Below are positions 26,934-37,669 of a DNA stretch of 64,000 nucleotides, in pieces. The stretch is from Streptomyces sp. NBC_00557. GTDB taxonomy: Bacteria; Actinomycetota; Actinomycetes; Streptomycetales; Streptomycetaceae. Below the pieces are notes generated by a model. It was not told where the DNA came from. It worked only from the letters and a program-made list of their open reading frames with translations, and ran no database searches. The position numbers and the translations under genes are program-made. The stretch lies in contig NZ_CP107796.1 of NCBI RefSeq assembly GCF_036345995.1, forward strand, positions 6,510,001 to 6,574,000, read 5' to 3'. The stretch's first letter is position 1. Each line of letters opens with the position of its first letter.

Positions 26934-27629
26934 GTGGAAAACGGCGCCGCCCCGTCCGCCAAGCCCGTGATCGTCGCGATCGACGGTCCCTCCGGCACGG
27001 GCAAGTCGAGCACGTCGAAGGCCGTCGCCGCGCAGCTCGGCCTGAGCTACCTGGACACCGGCGCCCAGTACCGGGCGATCACCTGGTGGATGGTGAACAA
27101 CGGCATCGACCTGGAGGACCCGTCCGCCATCGCCGCCGTCGCGGGCAAGCCGGAGATCGTCTCCGGCACCGACCCGGCCAACCCGACCATCACGGTCGAC
27201 GGCGTGGACGTGGCCGGCCCGATCCGCACCCAGGAGGTCACCTCCAAGGTCAGCGCGGTCAGCGCGGTGCCCGAGGTGCGCTCCCGGATCACCGAGCTGC
27301 AGCGCTCGATCGCCGCCGGCGCCGCGCGGGGCATCGTGGTCGAGGGCCGTGACATCGGTACGACGGTCCTGCCGGACGCCGACCTGAAGATCTTCCTCAC
27401 CGCGTCCCCCGAGGCCCGTGCGGCCCGCCGCAACGGCGAGCTGAAGGGCGCCGACCTGCACGCCACCCGCGAGGCGCTGATCAAGCGGGACGCGGCCGAC
27501 TCCTCCCGCAAGACCTCGCCCCTGGCCAAGGCCGACGACGCGGTCGAGGTGGACACCACCGAGCTCACCCTCGCCCAGGTCATCGAGTGCGTCGTCACCC
27601 TGGTCGAGGAGAAGCGGGCCGGGAAGTGA
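26934..27629 (+). CDS. cmk: Cytidylate kinase
   Basis: 231 residues from GTG 26934, preceded by AGGAAGG about 12 bases upstream. It phosphorylates CMP and dCMP. Motifs: P-loop AIDGPSGTGKSSTSKAVA, the CMP-binding LSYLDTGAQYRAITWW, VVEGRDIGTTVLPDADLKIFL, and the LID arginines SPEARAARR. The last base of its stop overlaps the plsC start (GTGA). The upstream 150 bases contain two GGGCGCCCGG copies near 26783 and 26818 of unknown role. Confidence 0.94.
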   Translation: MENGAAPSAKPVIVAIDGPSGTGKSSTSKAVAAQLGLSYLDTGAQYRAITWWMVNNGIDLEDPSAIAAVAGKPEIVSGTDPANPTITVDGVDVAGPIRTQEVTSKVSAVSAVPEVRSRITELQRSIAAGAARGIVVEGRDIGTTVLPDADLKIFLTASPEARAARRNGELKGADLHATREALIKRDAADSSRKTSPLAKADDAVEVDTTELTLAQVIECVVTLVEEKRAGK

Positions 27630-28285
27630 GCCTGCCTTCCGCCAGGGGCGCCGACGTCGGGCGGCGCATCGGCGTCGGCCTGATGCACGGGCTGTTCCGG
27701 CCGCGCGTGCTCGGCGCCTGGAAGGTGCCCGCCACCGGCCCGGTGATCTTCGCCGTCAACCACTCCCACAACATCGACGGCCCGATGGTCATGGGCGTGG
27801 CGCCCCGGCCGACGCACTTCCTGATCAAGAAGGAGGCGTTCGTCGGCCCCCTGGACCCCTTCCTGACCGGCATCGGCCAGCTGAAGGTGGACCGCTCGTC
27901 CGCCGACCGCGCCGCGATCAGCCAGGCACTGGGCGTGCTTCAGGCCGGGGGAGTGCTGGGCATCTTCCCGGAGGGCACCCGGGGCGAGGGCGACTTCGCC
28001 TCGCTGCGCGCCGGGCTCGCCTACTTCGCGGTCCGCAGCGGGGCGCCGATCGTGCCCGTCGCGGTCCTGGGAAGCGCGGAGCGGTCCGGACGGTTGATAA
28101 AGGCACTGCCCCCGCTGCGCTCGCGCATCGACGTGGTCTTCGGCGACCCCTTCGACGCGGGTGACCGCAGCGGACGGCGTACCCGCGCGGCGCTGGACGA
28201 GGCGACCGAGCGCATCCAGAAGCAGCTCACCAGCCACCTGGAAAACGCCAGGCGCCTCACCGGGCGTCAGGCGACACTTGAGTAG
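27626..28285 (+). CDS. plsC: 1-acyl-sn-glycerol-3-phosphate acyltransferase family protein
   Basis: 219 residues from GTG 27626, overlapping cmk by 4 bases. The acyltransferase motifs are clear: NHSHNIDG (H-x4-D), FLIKKEAFVG, and FPEGTRGEG. It probably transfers an acyl chain to lysophosphatidate at the membrane face; other acceptors are possible in this broad family. It lies between cmk and der, a conserved actinobacterial order. Confidence 0.9.
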   Translation: MSLPSARGADVGRRIGVGLMHGLFRPRVLGAWKVPATGPVIFAVNHSHNIDGPMVMGVAPRPTHFLIKKEAFVGPLDPFLTGIGQLKVDRSSADRAAISQALGVLQAGGVLGIFPEGTRGEGDFASLRAGLAYFAVRSGAPIVPVAVLGSAERSGRLIKALPPLRSRIDVVFGDPFDAGDRSGRRTRAALDEATERIQKQLTSHLENARRLTGRQATLE

Positions 28286-28325
28286 TGGATCAGCCCATGC
28301 GGGGCTTTTCCACCGATCACCACGA

Positions 28326-28352
28326 ATGAACGACGAGGTACGGACTTCATGA
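28326..28352 (+). other. 8-codon upstream reading frame overlapping the der start
   Basis: ATG 28326 reads MNDEVRTS and stops at TGA 28350-28352, inside the der start (ATGA overlap). The DNA around the two starts is a short duplication (ATGAACGACGA at 28326 and again at 28349). It may be only a duplicated start, or a mini-frame that couples ribosomes to der. No experimental support can be read from sequence. Confidence 0.35.
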
Positions 28353-29833
28353 ACGACGACATCCAGCCCGGCGACTCGGCTGAGCACGAGTACGACCACG
28401 GGGCTCTCGGCGACGCCGAGTACGCGGAGTTCATGGAGCTCGCCGCGGAAGAGGGCTTCGACATCGAGGACGTCGAGGGCGCCATCGAGGCGGCGGGCCA
28501 CGGCCCGCTGCCCGTGCTCGCCGTCGTCGGCCGCCCCAATGTCGGCAAGTCGACCCTGGTCAACCGGATCATCGGCCGCCGCGAGGCGGTCGTCGAGGAC
28601 CGGCCGGGCGTCACCCGCGACCGCGTCACCTACGAGGCCGAGTGGGCCGGCCGCCGCTTCAAGGTCGTCGACACCGGCGGCTGGGAGCAGGACGTCCTCG
28701 GCATCGACGCCTCCGTGGCCGCGCAGGCCGAGTACGCGATCGAGGCGGCCGACGCGGTCGTCTTCGTCGTGGACGCCAAGGTCGGCGCGACCGACACCGA
28801 CGAGGCGGTGGTCCGGCTGCTGCGCAAGGCAGGCAAGCCGGTCGTGCTGTGCGCCAACAAGGTCGACGGGCCGAGCGGCGAGGCGGACGCGGCCTACCTG
28901 TGGAGCCTCGGCCTCGGCGAGCCGCACCCCGTCTCCGCGCTGCACGGCCGCGGCACCGGCGACATGCTCGACGCCGTCCTGGAGGTGCTGCCGGACGCGC
29001 CGCGCGAGACCTTCGGCGGCACCGGCATCGGCGGCCCGCGCCGCATCGCCCTGATCGGCCGGCCGAACGTCGGCAAGTCCTCGCTGCTGAACAAGGTGGC
29101 CGGCGAGGAGCGCGTCGTCGTCAACGAACTGGCGGGCACCACCCGCGACCCGGTCGACGAGATCATCGAACTCGGCGGCAAGACCTGGAAGTTCGTGGAC
29201 ACCGCGGGCATCCGCAAGCGCGTCCACCTCCAGCAGGGCGCCGACTACTACGCCTCCCTGCGCACGGCCGCCGCCGTGGAGAAGGCCGAGGTCGCGGTCG
29301 TCCTGATCGACGCCTCCGAGTCCATCTCGGTGCAGGACCAGCGGATCATCACCATGGCCGTCGAGGCGGGCCGCGCGCTGGTCATCGCCTACAACAAGTG
29401 GGACACCCTCGACGAGGAGCGCCGCTACTACCTGGAGCGGGAGATCGAGACCGAGCTGGGCCAGGTCTCCTGGGCCCCGCGGGTGAACGTCTCGGCGCGC
29501 ACCGGCCGGCACATGGAGAAGCTGGTCCCGGCGATCGAGACCGCCCTCGCCGGCTGGGAGACCCGCGTCCCCACCGGCCGGCTCAACGCCTTCCTCGGCG
29601 AGCTGGTCTCGGCCCACCCGCACCCGATCCGGGGCGGCAAGCAGCCGCGCATCCTCTTCGGCACCCAGGCCGGCACCAAGCCCCCGCGGTTCGTCCTGTT
29701 CGCCTCCGGCTTCATCGAGGCGGGCTACCGGCGCTTCATCGAGCGCCGCCTGCGCGAGGAGTTCGGCTTCGAGGGCACCCCGATCCACATCTCGGTGCGG
29801 GTGCGCGAGAAGCGCGGCGCGAAGAAGAAGTGA
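28349..29833 (+). CDS. der: Ribosome biogenesis GTPase Der (EngA)
   Basis: 494 residues. Two tandem GTPase domains, each with a P-loop ([15 protein letters not shown], then [15 protein letters not shown]), DTGG/DTAG switch motifs, and NKVD / NKWD specificity motifs, followed by the C-terminal KH-like domain ([13 protein letters not shown]). It acts in assembly of the 50S ribosomal subunit. The N-terminal 50 residues are an acidic extension usual in Actinobacteria. The ATG at 28349 overlaps the stop of an 8-codon upstream reading frame (28326-28352) that begins with the same MND residues. Confidence 0.96.
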   Translation: MNDDIQPGDSAEHEYDHGALGDAEYAEFMELAAEEGFDIEDVEGAIEAAGHGPLPVLAVVGRPNVGKSTLVNRIIGRREAVVEDRPGVTRDRVTYEAEWAGRRFKVVDTGGWEQDVLGIDASVAAQAEYAIEAADAVVFVVDAKVGATDTDEAVVRLLRKAGKPVVLCANKVDGPSGEADAAYLWSLGLGEPHPVSALHGRGTGDMLDAVLEVLPDAPRETFGGTGIGGPRRIALIGRPNVGKSSLLNKVAGEERVVVNELAGTTRDPVDEIIELGGKTWKFVDTAGIRKRVHLQQGADYYASLRTAAAVEKAEVAVVLIDASESISVQDQRIITMAVEAGRALVIAYNKWDTLDEERRYYLEREIETELGQVSWAPRVNVSARTGRHMEKLVPAIETALAGWETRVPTGRLNAFLGELVSAHPHPIRGGKQPRILFGTQAGTKPPRFVLFASGFIEAGYRRFIERRLREEFGFEGTPIHISVRVREKRGAKKK

Positions 29834-29844
29834 CGCCGGTACGA

Positions 29845-29884
29845 GTGAAGGGCGGCGCCTGGTCCTCCAGGAGCCGCCCTTCAC
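29845..29884 (+). terminator. Terminator after der
   Basis: GTGAAGGGCGGC (29845-29856) pairs with GCCGCCCTTCAC (29873-29884). The 16-base interior CCTGG...CCAGG can pair further. It starts 12 bases after the der stop. It is also well placed to terminate the convergent small gene ending at 29897. Confidence 0.7.
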
Positions 29885-29896
29885 GCCGTATGCCGG

Positions 29897-30301
29897 TCAC
29901 GCTCCCCGGCGCGGTCCCGGCGGCAGCGCCGCCGGGACGTGCTGCATCCCGGTGTCCTGCTGCCGCCCCAGCGTGCCGACCCGCTGCCACTGCGACTGCG
30001 ACTGCTGCCGCGCGCTGTAGGCCCCCGCGCTGTAGGCGCTGTACGAGCTGCTGAACGAGCCCGCCCGGTGCCCGCCGTAGCCCCCCGTGCGGTCCGGGAG
30101 GTGCCCGAAGGGGCAGAACCGCAGCCCCTCCTCCCCGCTGCGGTCGCCCGGCAGTGTGCGGAAGCTCTTGACCCACTCGGCGTAGAGCGAGTCGTAGATC
30201 GGCGTGGCCGAGCCTCCACCACCCCCGTCCTGCGCCAACCGGGCGGAGGGAACAGAGACGAAGGCGGACCGGCGGGGCGGGGAGGTGTCGTATGCGTGCA
30301 C
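29897..30301 (-). CDS. Small conserved streptomycete hypothetical protein
   Basis: 134 residues from GTG 30301. The central segment PIYDSLYAEWVKSFRTLPGD, then RSGEEGLRFCPFGHLP, is a pattern I recognise as recurring in small Streptomyces proteins of unknown function. It is followed by a Ser/Tyr-rich stretch (GSFSSSYSAYSAGAYSARQQ) and a Pro-rich tail. There is no signal peptide or clear domain. It is probably soluble. The start is uncertain because no strong ribosome binding site is seen. It is downstream of, and on the same strand as, the 266-residue gene, after a 109-base gap. Confidence 0.6.
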   Translation of the reverse strand: MHAYDTSPPRRSAFVSVPSARLAQDGGGGGSATPIYDSLYAEWVKSFRTLPGDRSGEEGLRFCPFGHLPDRTGGYGGHRAGSFSSSYSAYSAGAYSARQQSQSQWQRVGTLGRQQDTGMQHVPAALPPGPRRGA

Positions 30302-30410
30302 GTATGTCCAAACGAGCAGATCCCCGAAGAGATGCGGTTCTGTTACTTTCCAGGGCCGCGGGGCCGGGTGGATGCGCGACCCGGCCGTCCGGGCGCTCGG
30401 ACGGAAGGGC

Positions 30411-31211
30411 TCACGTGCCCGCGAGAGGCAGCGCCGCCGCCACCAGCCTTCCGTTCGCCGCCGCCTTGTCGAGGGACTCCCGTAGCAGGTCCTCCCGCGG
30501 CTGACGCCCGATCGACCCCACCGGCGCCGCGAACAGCAGCACCTGCTGGTGCTTGTTGGCGGCGGCCCGCCAGCTGTCCGTCACCTGCAGCGGCTGGTGC
30601 GCCTGCCACCAGGCGACCGGCCGGCCCCCGTGCGCCGAGGGCTGCAGCACCGCGTGCAGCTGCCCCACGGCGAGCAGCACTGACCAGCCGTGCAGCACCG
30701 GCGGCACGGACGTCAGCGCGGTCACCGGCATGAACCCCTGCTCGATGAGCAGCGCAAGGAACTCGTCGCCGGGCCCGGTGGAGCCCGGCCGGACGATCGG
30801 GGAGGTCGGCTCGACGACGAGCGCGGGGTGCAACTCGCCCTCGACCAGGACGAGTCCGCTGGTCACGCCGAGCACCGCCTGCTCGGGCACGGCCCGCCGC
30901 GGCTCGGCCGCGGCGGCGGAGCCCGAGCCGTCGGCGACGCCGCCGATGGAGCGGACGGCGCCCTGCAACTGCTCCTCGGTGACCTGGACGACCTGCGAGG
31001 GCAGGCAGCTGGCATGGGCGAAGGCGAGGACGGCGGTCTCGTCGCCGACGAACAGAACGGTGCTGGTGCGCTCCTGCTCGGAGTCGCCCGGGGTGCGGCA
31101 GGACGTGCAGTCGTAACTGCCCGGGGCGTTCTCTCCGGCGAGCAGCCGGTCGGCTTCTTCGTCGCCGATCTCGGCGCGTACGGCGTCGCTGACGTCGAGC
31201 ATGCGCGGCAC
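30411..31211 (-). CDS. Hypothetical protein with a CxxC motif
   Basis: 266 residues from GTG 31211 (GGGAG 6 bases upstream), starting MPRMLDVSDAVRAEIGDEEADRLL. An N-terminal DCTSC motif and a later HASC could bind a metal or form a disulfide. The rest is a mixed alpha/beta protein with no family I can name (LVEGELHPALVVEPTSPIV, GWSVLLAVGQLHAVLQPS). Codon use and the ribosome binding site support it as a real gene. The longer start at 31328 would add a non-conserved leader. It is transcribed divergently from the Rpf gene. Confidence 0.7.
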   Translation of the reverse strand: MPRMLDVSDAVRAEIGDEEADRLLAGENAPGSYDCTSCRTPGDSEQERTSTVLFVGDETAVLAFAHASCLPSQVVQVTEEQLQGAVRSIGGVADGSGSAAAAEPRRAVPEQAVLGVTSGLVLVEGELHPALVVEPTSPIVRPGSTGPGDEFLALLIEQGFMPVTALTSVPPVLHGWSVLLAVGQLHAVLQPSAHGGRPVAWWQAHQPLQVTDSWRAAANKHQQVLLFAAPVGSIGRQPREDLLRESLDKAAANGRLVAAALPLAGT

Positions 31212-32413
<1,202 letters not shown>

Positions 32414-32432
32414 CCGCCGGCACCCGCGCGAA

Positions 32433-32463
32433 ACAGCCGCTGCCCCTTGAGGACAGCGGCTGT
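32433..32463 (+). terminator. Terminator after the Rpf gene
   Basis: ACAGCCGCTG (32433-32442) pairs perfectly with CAGCGGCTGT (32454-32463) across an 11-base loop, 20 bases after the stop codon. Confidence 0.7.
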
Positions 32464-32650
32464 CCGCGTTCCCCGACAGACCCCACCGCATGGCGGACAC
32501 CGCGGCACGTCTGCCGCGCCCGCTCCTCCGGGCCCACCACCGGGGGCACCGCCCACGCCCTCGAGGCAGCGGGGGAGCCCCGCCGTCACCGCGCGCACCG
32601 TCCGCCGGTCGTGGACCGGGTGATCGGGCCCGCCGCGCTGACGGAGGAGA

Positions 32651-34351
32651 TCAGGTGGATCCGGGACCGGCTCGGCGCGGCTCCGGCTCGGGCCGCGGCT
32701 CCGGCGCCTTCTGCGCGTACTCCGGGTGGTGCAGGTCGAACGCCGGGGACTCGCTGCGGATCCGGGGCAGGGTGACGAAGTTGTGCCGGGGCGGCGGGCA
32801 GGAGGTCGCCCACTCCAGGGAGCGGCCGTAGCCCCAGGGGTCGTCGGTCTCGACCTTCTCGCCGTACCGGGCGGTCTTCCAGACGTTGTAGAGGAACGGC
32901 AGCGTCGACAGGCCCAGCAGGAACGCGCCGATCGACGACACCGTGTTGAGCGCGGTGAAGCCGTCGGCCGCCAGATAGTCCGCGTACCGGCGGGGCATGC
33001 CCTCGGCGCCCAGCCAGTGCTGCACCAGGAACGTGGTGTGGAAGCCGGCGAACAGGGTCCAGAACTGGATCTTCCCGAGCCGCTCGTCGAGCATCTTCCC
33101 GGTGAACTTGGGCCACCAGAAGTAGAAGCCGCCGAACACCGCGAAGACGACCGTGCCGAAGACGACGTAGTGGAAGTGCGCGACGACGAAGTACGAGTCC
33201 GTGACGTGGAAGTCCAGCGGCGGGGACGCCAGGATCACCCCGGTCAGACCGCCGAACAGGAACGTCACCAGGAAGCCCATCGCCCACAGCATCGGCGTCT
33301 CGAAGGACAGCGAGCCGTTGATCATCGTGCCGGTCCAGTTGAAGAACTTCACCCCCGTCGGCACCGCGATCAGGAACGACATGAAGGAGAAGAACGGCAG
33401 CAGCACCGCGCCGGTCGCGAACATGTGGTGCGCCCACACCACCACCGACAGCCCGGTGATCGCCATGGTGGCGGCGACCAGCGTCAGATAGCCGAAGACC
33501 GGCTTGCGGCTGAAGACCGGGATGATCTCCGTGATGATCCCGAAGAACGGCAGCGCGATGATGTAGACCTCGGGATGCCCGAAGAACCAGAACAGGTGCT
33601 GCCACAGCAGCGCCCCGCCGTTCGCCGCCTCGAACACCTGCGAGCCGAACCGCCGGTCCGCCTCCAGCACCAGCAGCGCCGCCGCCAGCACCGGGAACGC
33701 CAGTAGGATCAGGATCGACGTGAACAGCGTGTTCCAGGTGAAGACCGGCATCCGGAACATCGTCATGCCCGGCGCCCGCATCCCGATGATCGTGGTGATG
33801 AAGTTGACCGCGCCGAGGATCGTCCCGAAGCCGGACAGCGCGAGACCCATGATCCACAGGTCCGGGCCGATGCCGGGGGAGTGCACCGCGTTGTTCAGCG
33901 GCGCGTAGGCGGACCAGCCGAAGTCGGCCGGGCCGTCGGGGGTGAGCAGCGAGCCCAGCACGATCAGCCCGCCGAACGCGAACAGCCAGTACGACAGCAT
34001 GTTCAGCCGTGGGAACGCCACGTCCGGCGCGCCGATCTGCAACGGCATCAGTTCGTTGGCGAAGCCCGCGAAGCTCGGCGTCGCGAAGAGCAGCAGCATG
34101 ATCGTGCCGTGCAGCGTGAAGAGCTGGTTGTACTCCTCGTTGCCCATGATCTGCAGCCCCGGCCGGGCCAGTTCCGCGCGCATCAGCAGCGCCATGACGC
34201 CGCCGGCCAGGAAGAAGCCGAACGCCGTGATCAGGTACAGGTGCCCGATCTTCTTGTGGTCGGTGGTGGTGAGCCAGTCGACCACCACCCGGCCGGCCCG
34301 CTTCGAGCCGTGCCCCCGCCCTGCCGTCGCCCCTACGGTCTCGGTCCCCAT
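32651..34351 (-). CDS. ctaD: Cytochrome c oxidase subunit I (orphan copy)
   Basis: 566 residues with twelve predicted membrane helices of the haem-copper oxidase superfamily. Visible: the low-spin haem ligand in [12 protein letters not shown], the CuB/Tyr crosslink region [21 protein letters not shown] in VVWAHHMF, the haem a3 and a ligands in [13 protein letters not shown], and the K-channel threonine/lysine region. It reduces O2 at the membrane. Subunits II and III, the bc1 genes and assembly genes are not adjacent, so this looks like a paralogue expressed apart from the main operon. The C-terminal tail is Pro/Arg-rich. Confidence 0.95.
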   Translation of the reverse strand: MGTETVGATAGRGHGSKRAGRVVVDWLTTTDHKKIGHLYLITAFGFFLAGGVMALLMRAELARPGLQIMGNEEYNQLFTLHGTIMLLLFATPSFAGFANELMPLQIGAPDVAFPRLNMLSYWLFAFGGLIVLGSLLTPDGPADFGWSAYAPLNNAVHSPGIGPDLWIMGLALSGFGTILGAVNFITTIIGMRAPGMTMFRMPVFTWNTLFTSILILLAFPVLAAALLVLEADRRFGSQVFEAANGGALLWQHLFWFFGHPEVYIIALPFFGIITEIIPVFSRKPVFGYLTLVAATMAITGLSVVVWAHHMFATGAVLLPFFSFMSFLIAVPTGVKFFNWTGTMINGSLSFETPMLWAMGFLVTFLFGGLTGVILASPPLDFHVTDSYFVVAHFHYVVFGTVVFAVFGGFYFWWPKFTGKMLDERLGKIQFWTLFAGFHTTFLVQHWLGAEGMPRRYADYLAADGFTALNTVSSIGAFLLGLSTLPFLYNVWKTARYGEKVETDDPWGYGRSLEWATSCPPPRHNFVTLPRIRSESPAFDLHHPEYAQKAPEPRPEPEPRRAGPGST

Positions 34352-34758
34352 CGCTCGCCGCCCCTCCGCATCGCCGCGCCCGGGCCCGCCGACCCGCGTA
34401 CCCGCGGGCAGCCGCCATGATGCTCCGGGCTCACCCGCTCCGACAGGGGGGCGTACGCGCAGATGTGCTGAATCCGTGAAAATTCCTATGCCGCGTCAGG
34501 TGCCCTCGCATCACCGCCGGATTGCGCGGGTAATCGCATCCGCAGATCCGTCCCCGGCGCGGTCGCGGAACTTTCCGCGGGGCAATTCGACGGGTCGCTC
34601 CGGCGTGCGTGAATTCTGTCCGATAACCGCAGCGGGCCGCCCGGAAACCCCCGTACGTGTGACCGGGTTCGGGGGAATCGAAGGCCGGGAAGCTGTGACA
34701 GAAGTGTGACGGGAGCCGGATACGGCTCTTACCTGGCGCTGCGCGGTAGCGTGGCGGC
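34352..34758. other. Intergenic region between ctaD and the I78-like gene
   Basis: About 400 bases, divergent, with A/T content above the local average between 34470 and 34690. It probably carries the promoters of both genes. Nothing coding with a ribosome binding site was seen. Confidence 0.45.
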
Positions 34759-34974
34759 ATGGCATCGATTCCCACTCCGCCAGCGGAGCCCCAGGACAGT
34801 CCGGAAGGGTACGTCGGCCTGGATGCCGAGAACGCAGAGCGGCTGGCCCGGCAACGGGGGTGGTCGACGGTGCGGTCGCTGCCGCCGGGCGCGATCATCA
34901 CCATGGAGTACCGGGTGGGGCGGCTGAACTTCGAGGTGCGGGACGGCGTGGTGGCCCGTGCGTGGAAGGGCTGA
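34759..34974 (+). CDS. Small I78-family-like peptidase inhibitor domain protein
   Basis: 71 residues. The pattern AERLARQRGWSTVRSLPPGA-IITMEYRVGRLNFEVRDGVV resembles the I78 inhibitor fold (a small beta-rich domain of the eglin/potato-inhibitor-like type). There is no signal peptide, so it may act inside the cell. The ribosome binding site is weak. It stands alone between a divergent oxidase gene and a very strong terminator. Two streptogrisin-type proteases lie about 12 kb away, but any link is speculative. Confidence 0.75.
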   Translation: MASIPTPPAEPQDSPEGYVGLDAENAERLARQRGWSTVRSLPPGAIITMEYRVGRLNFEVRDGVVARAWKG

Positions 34975-34991
34975 GGGCCGCCACCGGGCAC

Positions 34992-35055
34992 CCCGCGCAC
35001 ACGGCGAAGGCCCCGCTCCCTCTTCCGGGAGCGGGGCCTTCGCCGTGTGCGCGGG
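34992..35055. terminator. Perfect 29-bp-stem bidirectional terminator
   Basis: Bases 34992-35020 are fully complementary to 35027-35055, with a 6-base TCTTCC loop. The stem contains CACACGGCGAAGGCCCCGCT. It lies between the convergent I78-like and PAP2 genes, starting 17 bases after one stop and ending 37 bases before the other, so it can serve both directions. Confidence 0.85.
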
Positions 35056-35092
35056 CCGTCGTGCGTACCGGGCCCGCTGCAGGCCGGGGTGG

Positions 35093-36121
35093 TCAGCCGC
35101 CCGTCAGCGGGCGGGCCGGCTGCCCCTGCCCGCGGGGCAGGCGGTGGTCGGTGTGCGGGGGGCGGCGGCTGCCGGCCGGCGTGACCGGGGTGCGCTCCGC
35201 GCGGGTCGTGTGCGGTCCCGGGGCCAGGTGCGCCGGGGCTCTGGCGGCGCGGGCCGAGGCGACCGGTTCGCGCACCGTAGCGGGCTGCTCCGCCGGCCCG
35301 CCGCGCGGCCTGAGCACCACCGGGGTGACGGGGACGGCCGGTTCGGGCACGGGCCGGCTGCGGCGGGCGCGCCAGCGGTCGCGCAGGTCGAACAGCCCCA
35401 CCTCGGCCCGGGCGATCAGCGGCTCGAACCACGGCAGGGCGAGCAGGATCAGCAGGCCGGCGGCCCAGCCCAGCAGCACGTCGCTCAGCCAGTGCGTACC
35501 GAGGTAGACGGTGGTGAGGCCGACGCCGAGCGAGGTGATCGCGGACAGCGCCGACAGCCAGCGGCGCGCTCGCGGGGTGGAGGCCAGATAGGCCAGGATG
35601 CCCCAGGTCACGACCGCGTTGGCGGTGTGGCCGCTGGGGAATATATCGCCGCCCAGGCCCATCTCGTTCGAGCCGATCACGGTCGCGTAGTGCGGACCGA
35701 GGCGCCCCATGCCGTACTTGGCGGCGCCGACCGTGATGTTCAGCAGCAGCAGCGAGGTGGCCAGGGTGAGCAGCGGGCGCAGCGTGTGCTGCCGCCAGGA
35801 GCGCCAGCCGAGCCAGGCCGCGACCATCACCGCGGTGGGGCCGCGCTGACCGAGCACCACGTAGTAGTCGAGGAAGGCGTGGATCTGCGGCCACTGCTGG
35901 TACGGCCGGAAGAACATGACCTGCCAGTCGAGCCGGACCAGCCAGGACGTGATGACCACGGCCCACACGATCGCGAGGTAGAAAGCCAGGGTCGCGGTGA
36001 ACAGCACGACCCGGTGCCGGCTCATCCTCGGCACATCGATGTGGGCCGGTCGTTCCGGCTCACGGTCGAGTCTGGCGAACACCCGGTCCAGACGCCGGGT
36101 GAGGTTTCGTTCGGTACGCAC
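35093..36121 (-). CDS. PAP2-family membrane phosphatase
   Basis: 342 residues from GTG 36121 (MRTERNLTRRLDRVF). Five or six membrane helices with the phosphatase motifs KYGMGRLGP (C1), PSGHT (C2) and YLGTHWLSDVLLG (C3: H-x3-D), placed as in undecaprenyl-pyrophosphate or phosphatidate phosphatases. It likely dephosphorylates a lipid (pyro)phosphate on the outer face of the membrane. A disordered, Pro/Ala/Arg-rich cytoplasmic tail of about 100 residues is attached. No strong ribosome binding site marks the start; ATG and GTG codons upstream to 36205 are possible. Confidence 0.88.
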   Translation of the reverse strand: MRTERNLTRRLDRVFARLDREPERPAHIDVPRMSRHRVVLFTATLAFYLAIVWAVVITSWLVRLDWQVMFFRPYQQWPQIHAFLDYYVVLGQRGPTAVMVAAWLGWRSWRQHTLRPLLTLATSLLLLNITVGAAKYGMGRLGPHYATVIGSNEMGLGGDIFPSGHTANAVVTWGILAYLASTPRARRWLSALSAITSLGVGLTTVYLGTHWLSDVLLGWAAGLLILLALPWFEPLIARAEVGLFDLRDRWRARRSRPVPEPAVPVTPVVLRPRGGPAEQPATVREPVASARAARAPAHLAPGPHTTRAERTPVTPAGSRRPPHTDHRLPRGQGQPARPLTGG

Positions 36122-36358
36122 CCAATCGACGTTACAGCGAGTGAGGTGTGGTCCCGGTCGAAACAGCGGCTTTGTGATGACGATGTGATGTGGGAAACCT
36201 CTCAAGGGCGGCCCGAATTCCGGTGATTCCGCAATCCTGTGAGCGGGTTCCCTGCAATTCCTTTGATCATGCCGGGTGTTGTTTATATCGCGCTTATGAA
36301 TGCGTTAACCCGGTCCTGGGGTGGAATTCTCCGGAGCGTCATCGGCCGGCCGGGGCGG

Positions 36359-37669
36359 TCACGGGGGACCGGAACCGTTCAGCCAGAACGCTCCGTAGAC
36401 CGCCGCGGCGACCGCCAGTACGGCCGTGACCAGCGCGGATCGGGACGTGCGCAGCCGGGCGAGGGCGCCGGCGAGCGGCAGCAGCACGGGGAAGGCGGGC
36501 ATCAGCAGCCGCGGTTTGGAACCGAAGTAGCTCGACGCGCACAGGGCGAGCGCGAGGACGACACCCGTGTACACCAGCAGTTCGACCGGCTGGCGCCGGC
36601 GGACGCCGGCCAGGTACAGCCACAGCAGCAGGGCGACGCCCGTGACCAGCCCTATGCCGGCGAACGCGGACGGAATCGACGTGAACTTGTCGGCCACGAA
36701 GCGCGCGAAGGCGTAACCGCCGTCGAACCCGTTGCGCCAGCCGGCCTGGACGTCCAGATATCCGAGCGGTCCCTTCCCGGTCCGCTGTCCGACCCAGAGC
36801 ACGTAACCGGCGGCCCCCAGGGGCGCGATGAGCATGCCGAGCGCACGCCGCCAGGGCGGGGCCTGTGGGGCCGCTGTTGACCAGGAGGTCGAAGTGGCCC
36901 CTGAGGGCGGGGGTGTGTCCACCATGCACTCCAGCGTGCGCACCGATGCGCGCAGACCGTCGGACGCGCCCGGCTCGCGCGCTGGGGCGTGTGCGGTGCC
37001 CTGCGCGCTGGGCGTGCGCATCCCCCTCCGGTCTCGCCCGTACGACAGCAGGCCCGACACCCACACCGCCGCGACCACCGCGACCCCGACGGGGCGGGTC
37101 AGCCCCGCCAGCGCCGCCAGGGCGCCGGCGGTGATCCACCGGCCGGTCAGCAGCGCGTACAGCGACCAGGCCGCCAGCGCCGTGAACAGCGACTCGCTGT
37201 ACGCCATCGACTGCACGACCCCGACCGGCAGCACCGCCCACAGCAGCACGGCGCAGAGCCCCGTCCGGGGCCCGTACACGCGCTCGGCGACGGCGAAGAT
37301 CCCGCAGGCCGCGGCGAGCGAGGCGAGCAGGCTCACGGCGAAACCCGCGTCCGCGTACGACAGCGGCGTCAGGGCGTGCAGCGACCGCTCCAGCCACGGC
37401 AGCAGCGGAAAGAACGCGAGGTTGGAGTGCACGTCGCCGTTCGGCAGCCGTACCTCGTAGCCGTACCCCAGCTCGGCGACCCGCGTGTACCAGAGCGCGT
37501 CCCAGCGCGCGGTCAGCAGGGTGTACGCGCTCTTGCCGCGCGCGGCGCTCCACAGCACCAGCACCACGAGCCCCAGGGCCCGCACCGCCGCGTAGCCCAG
37601 CAGGGCCGGGGCGGCGCGCCGCAGGAGAGGGGCGTGGGGCCTGGCCACGCGCGTGTCAAGATCGGTCAC
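36359..37669 (-). CDS. PIG-V-like integral membrane mannosyltransferase
   Basis: 436 residues from GTG 37669 (MTDLDTRVARP). Many hydrophobic helices. Early luminal loops ARWDALWYTRVAELGY and SNLAFFPLLPWLERSL match the GT76/PIG-V pattern (RWD...Y, FFPLYP), and a C-terminal SKPRLLMPAFPVLLPLA resembles the R-x-LLPAFP region of these enzymes. It probably uses polyprenyl-phosphate-mannose on the outside of the cell. A low-complexity insertion of about 60 residues (roughly 205-265, RDRRGMRTPSAQGTAHAPAR onward) interrupts the membrane core and is likely an extended loop. Acceptor unknown. Confidence 0.78.
   Translation of the reverse strand: MTDLDTRVARPHAPLLRRAAPALLGYAAVRALGLVVLVLWSAARGKSAYTLLTARWDALWYTRVAELGYGYEVRLPNGDVHSNLAFFPLLPWLERSLHALTPLSYADAGFAVSLLASLAAACGIFAVAERVYGPRTGLCAVLLWAVLPVGVVQSMAYSESLFTALAAWSLYALLTGRWITAGALAALAGLTRPVGVAVVAAVWVSGLLSYGRDRRGMRTPSAQGTAHAPAREPGASDGLRASVRTLECMVDTPPPSGATSTSWSTAAPQAPPWRRALGMLIAPLGAAGYVLWVGQRTGKGPLGYLDVQAGWRNGFDGGYAFARFVADKFTSIPSAFAGIGLVTGVALLLWLYLAGVRRRQPVELLVYTGVVLALALCASSYFGSKPRLLMPAFPVLLPLAGALARLRTSRSALVTAVLAVAAAVYGAFWLNGSGPP

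Noticed and set aside
32490..32831. A 113-residue frame after the Rpf terminator
   Set aside because: It runs antisense into the 3' end of ctaD and is Arg/Gly-rich shadow sequence.
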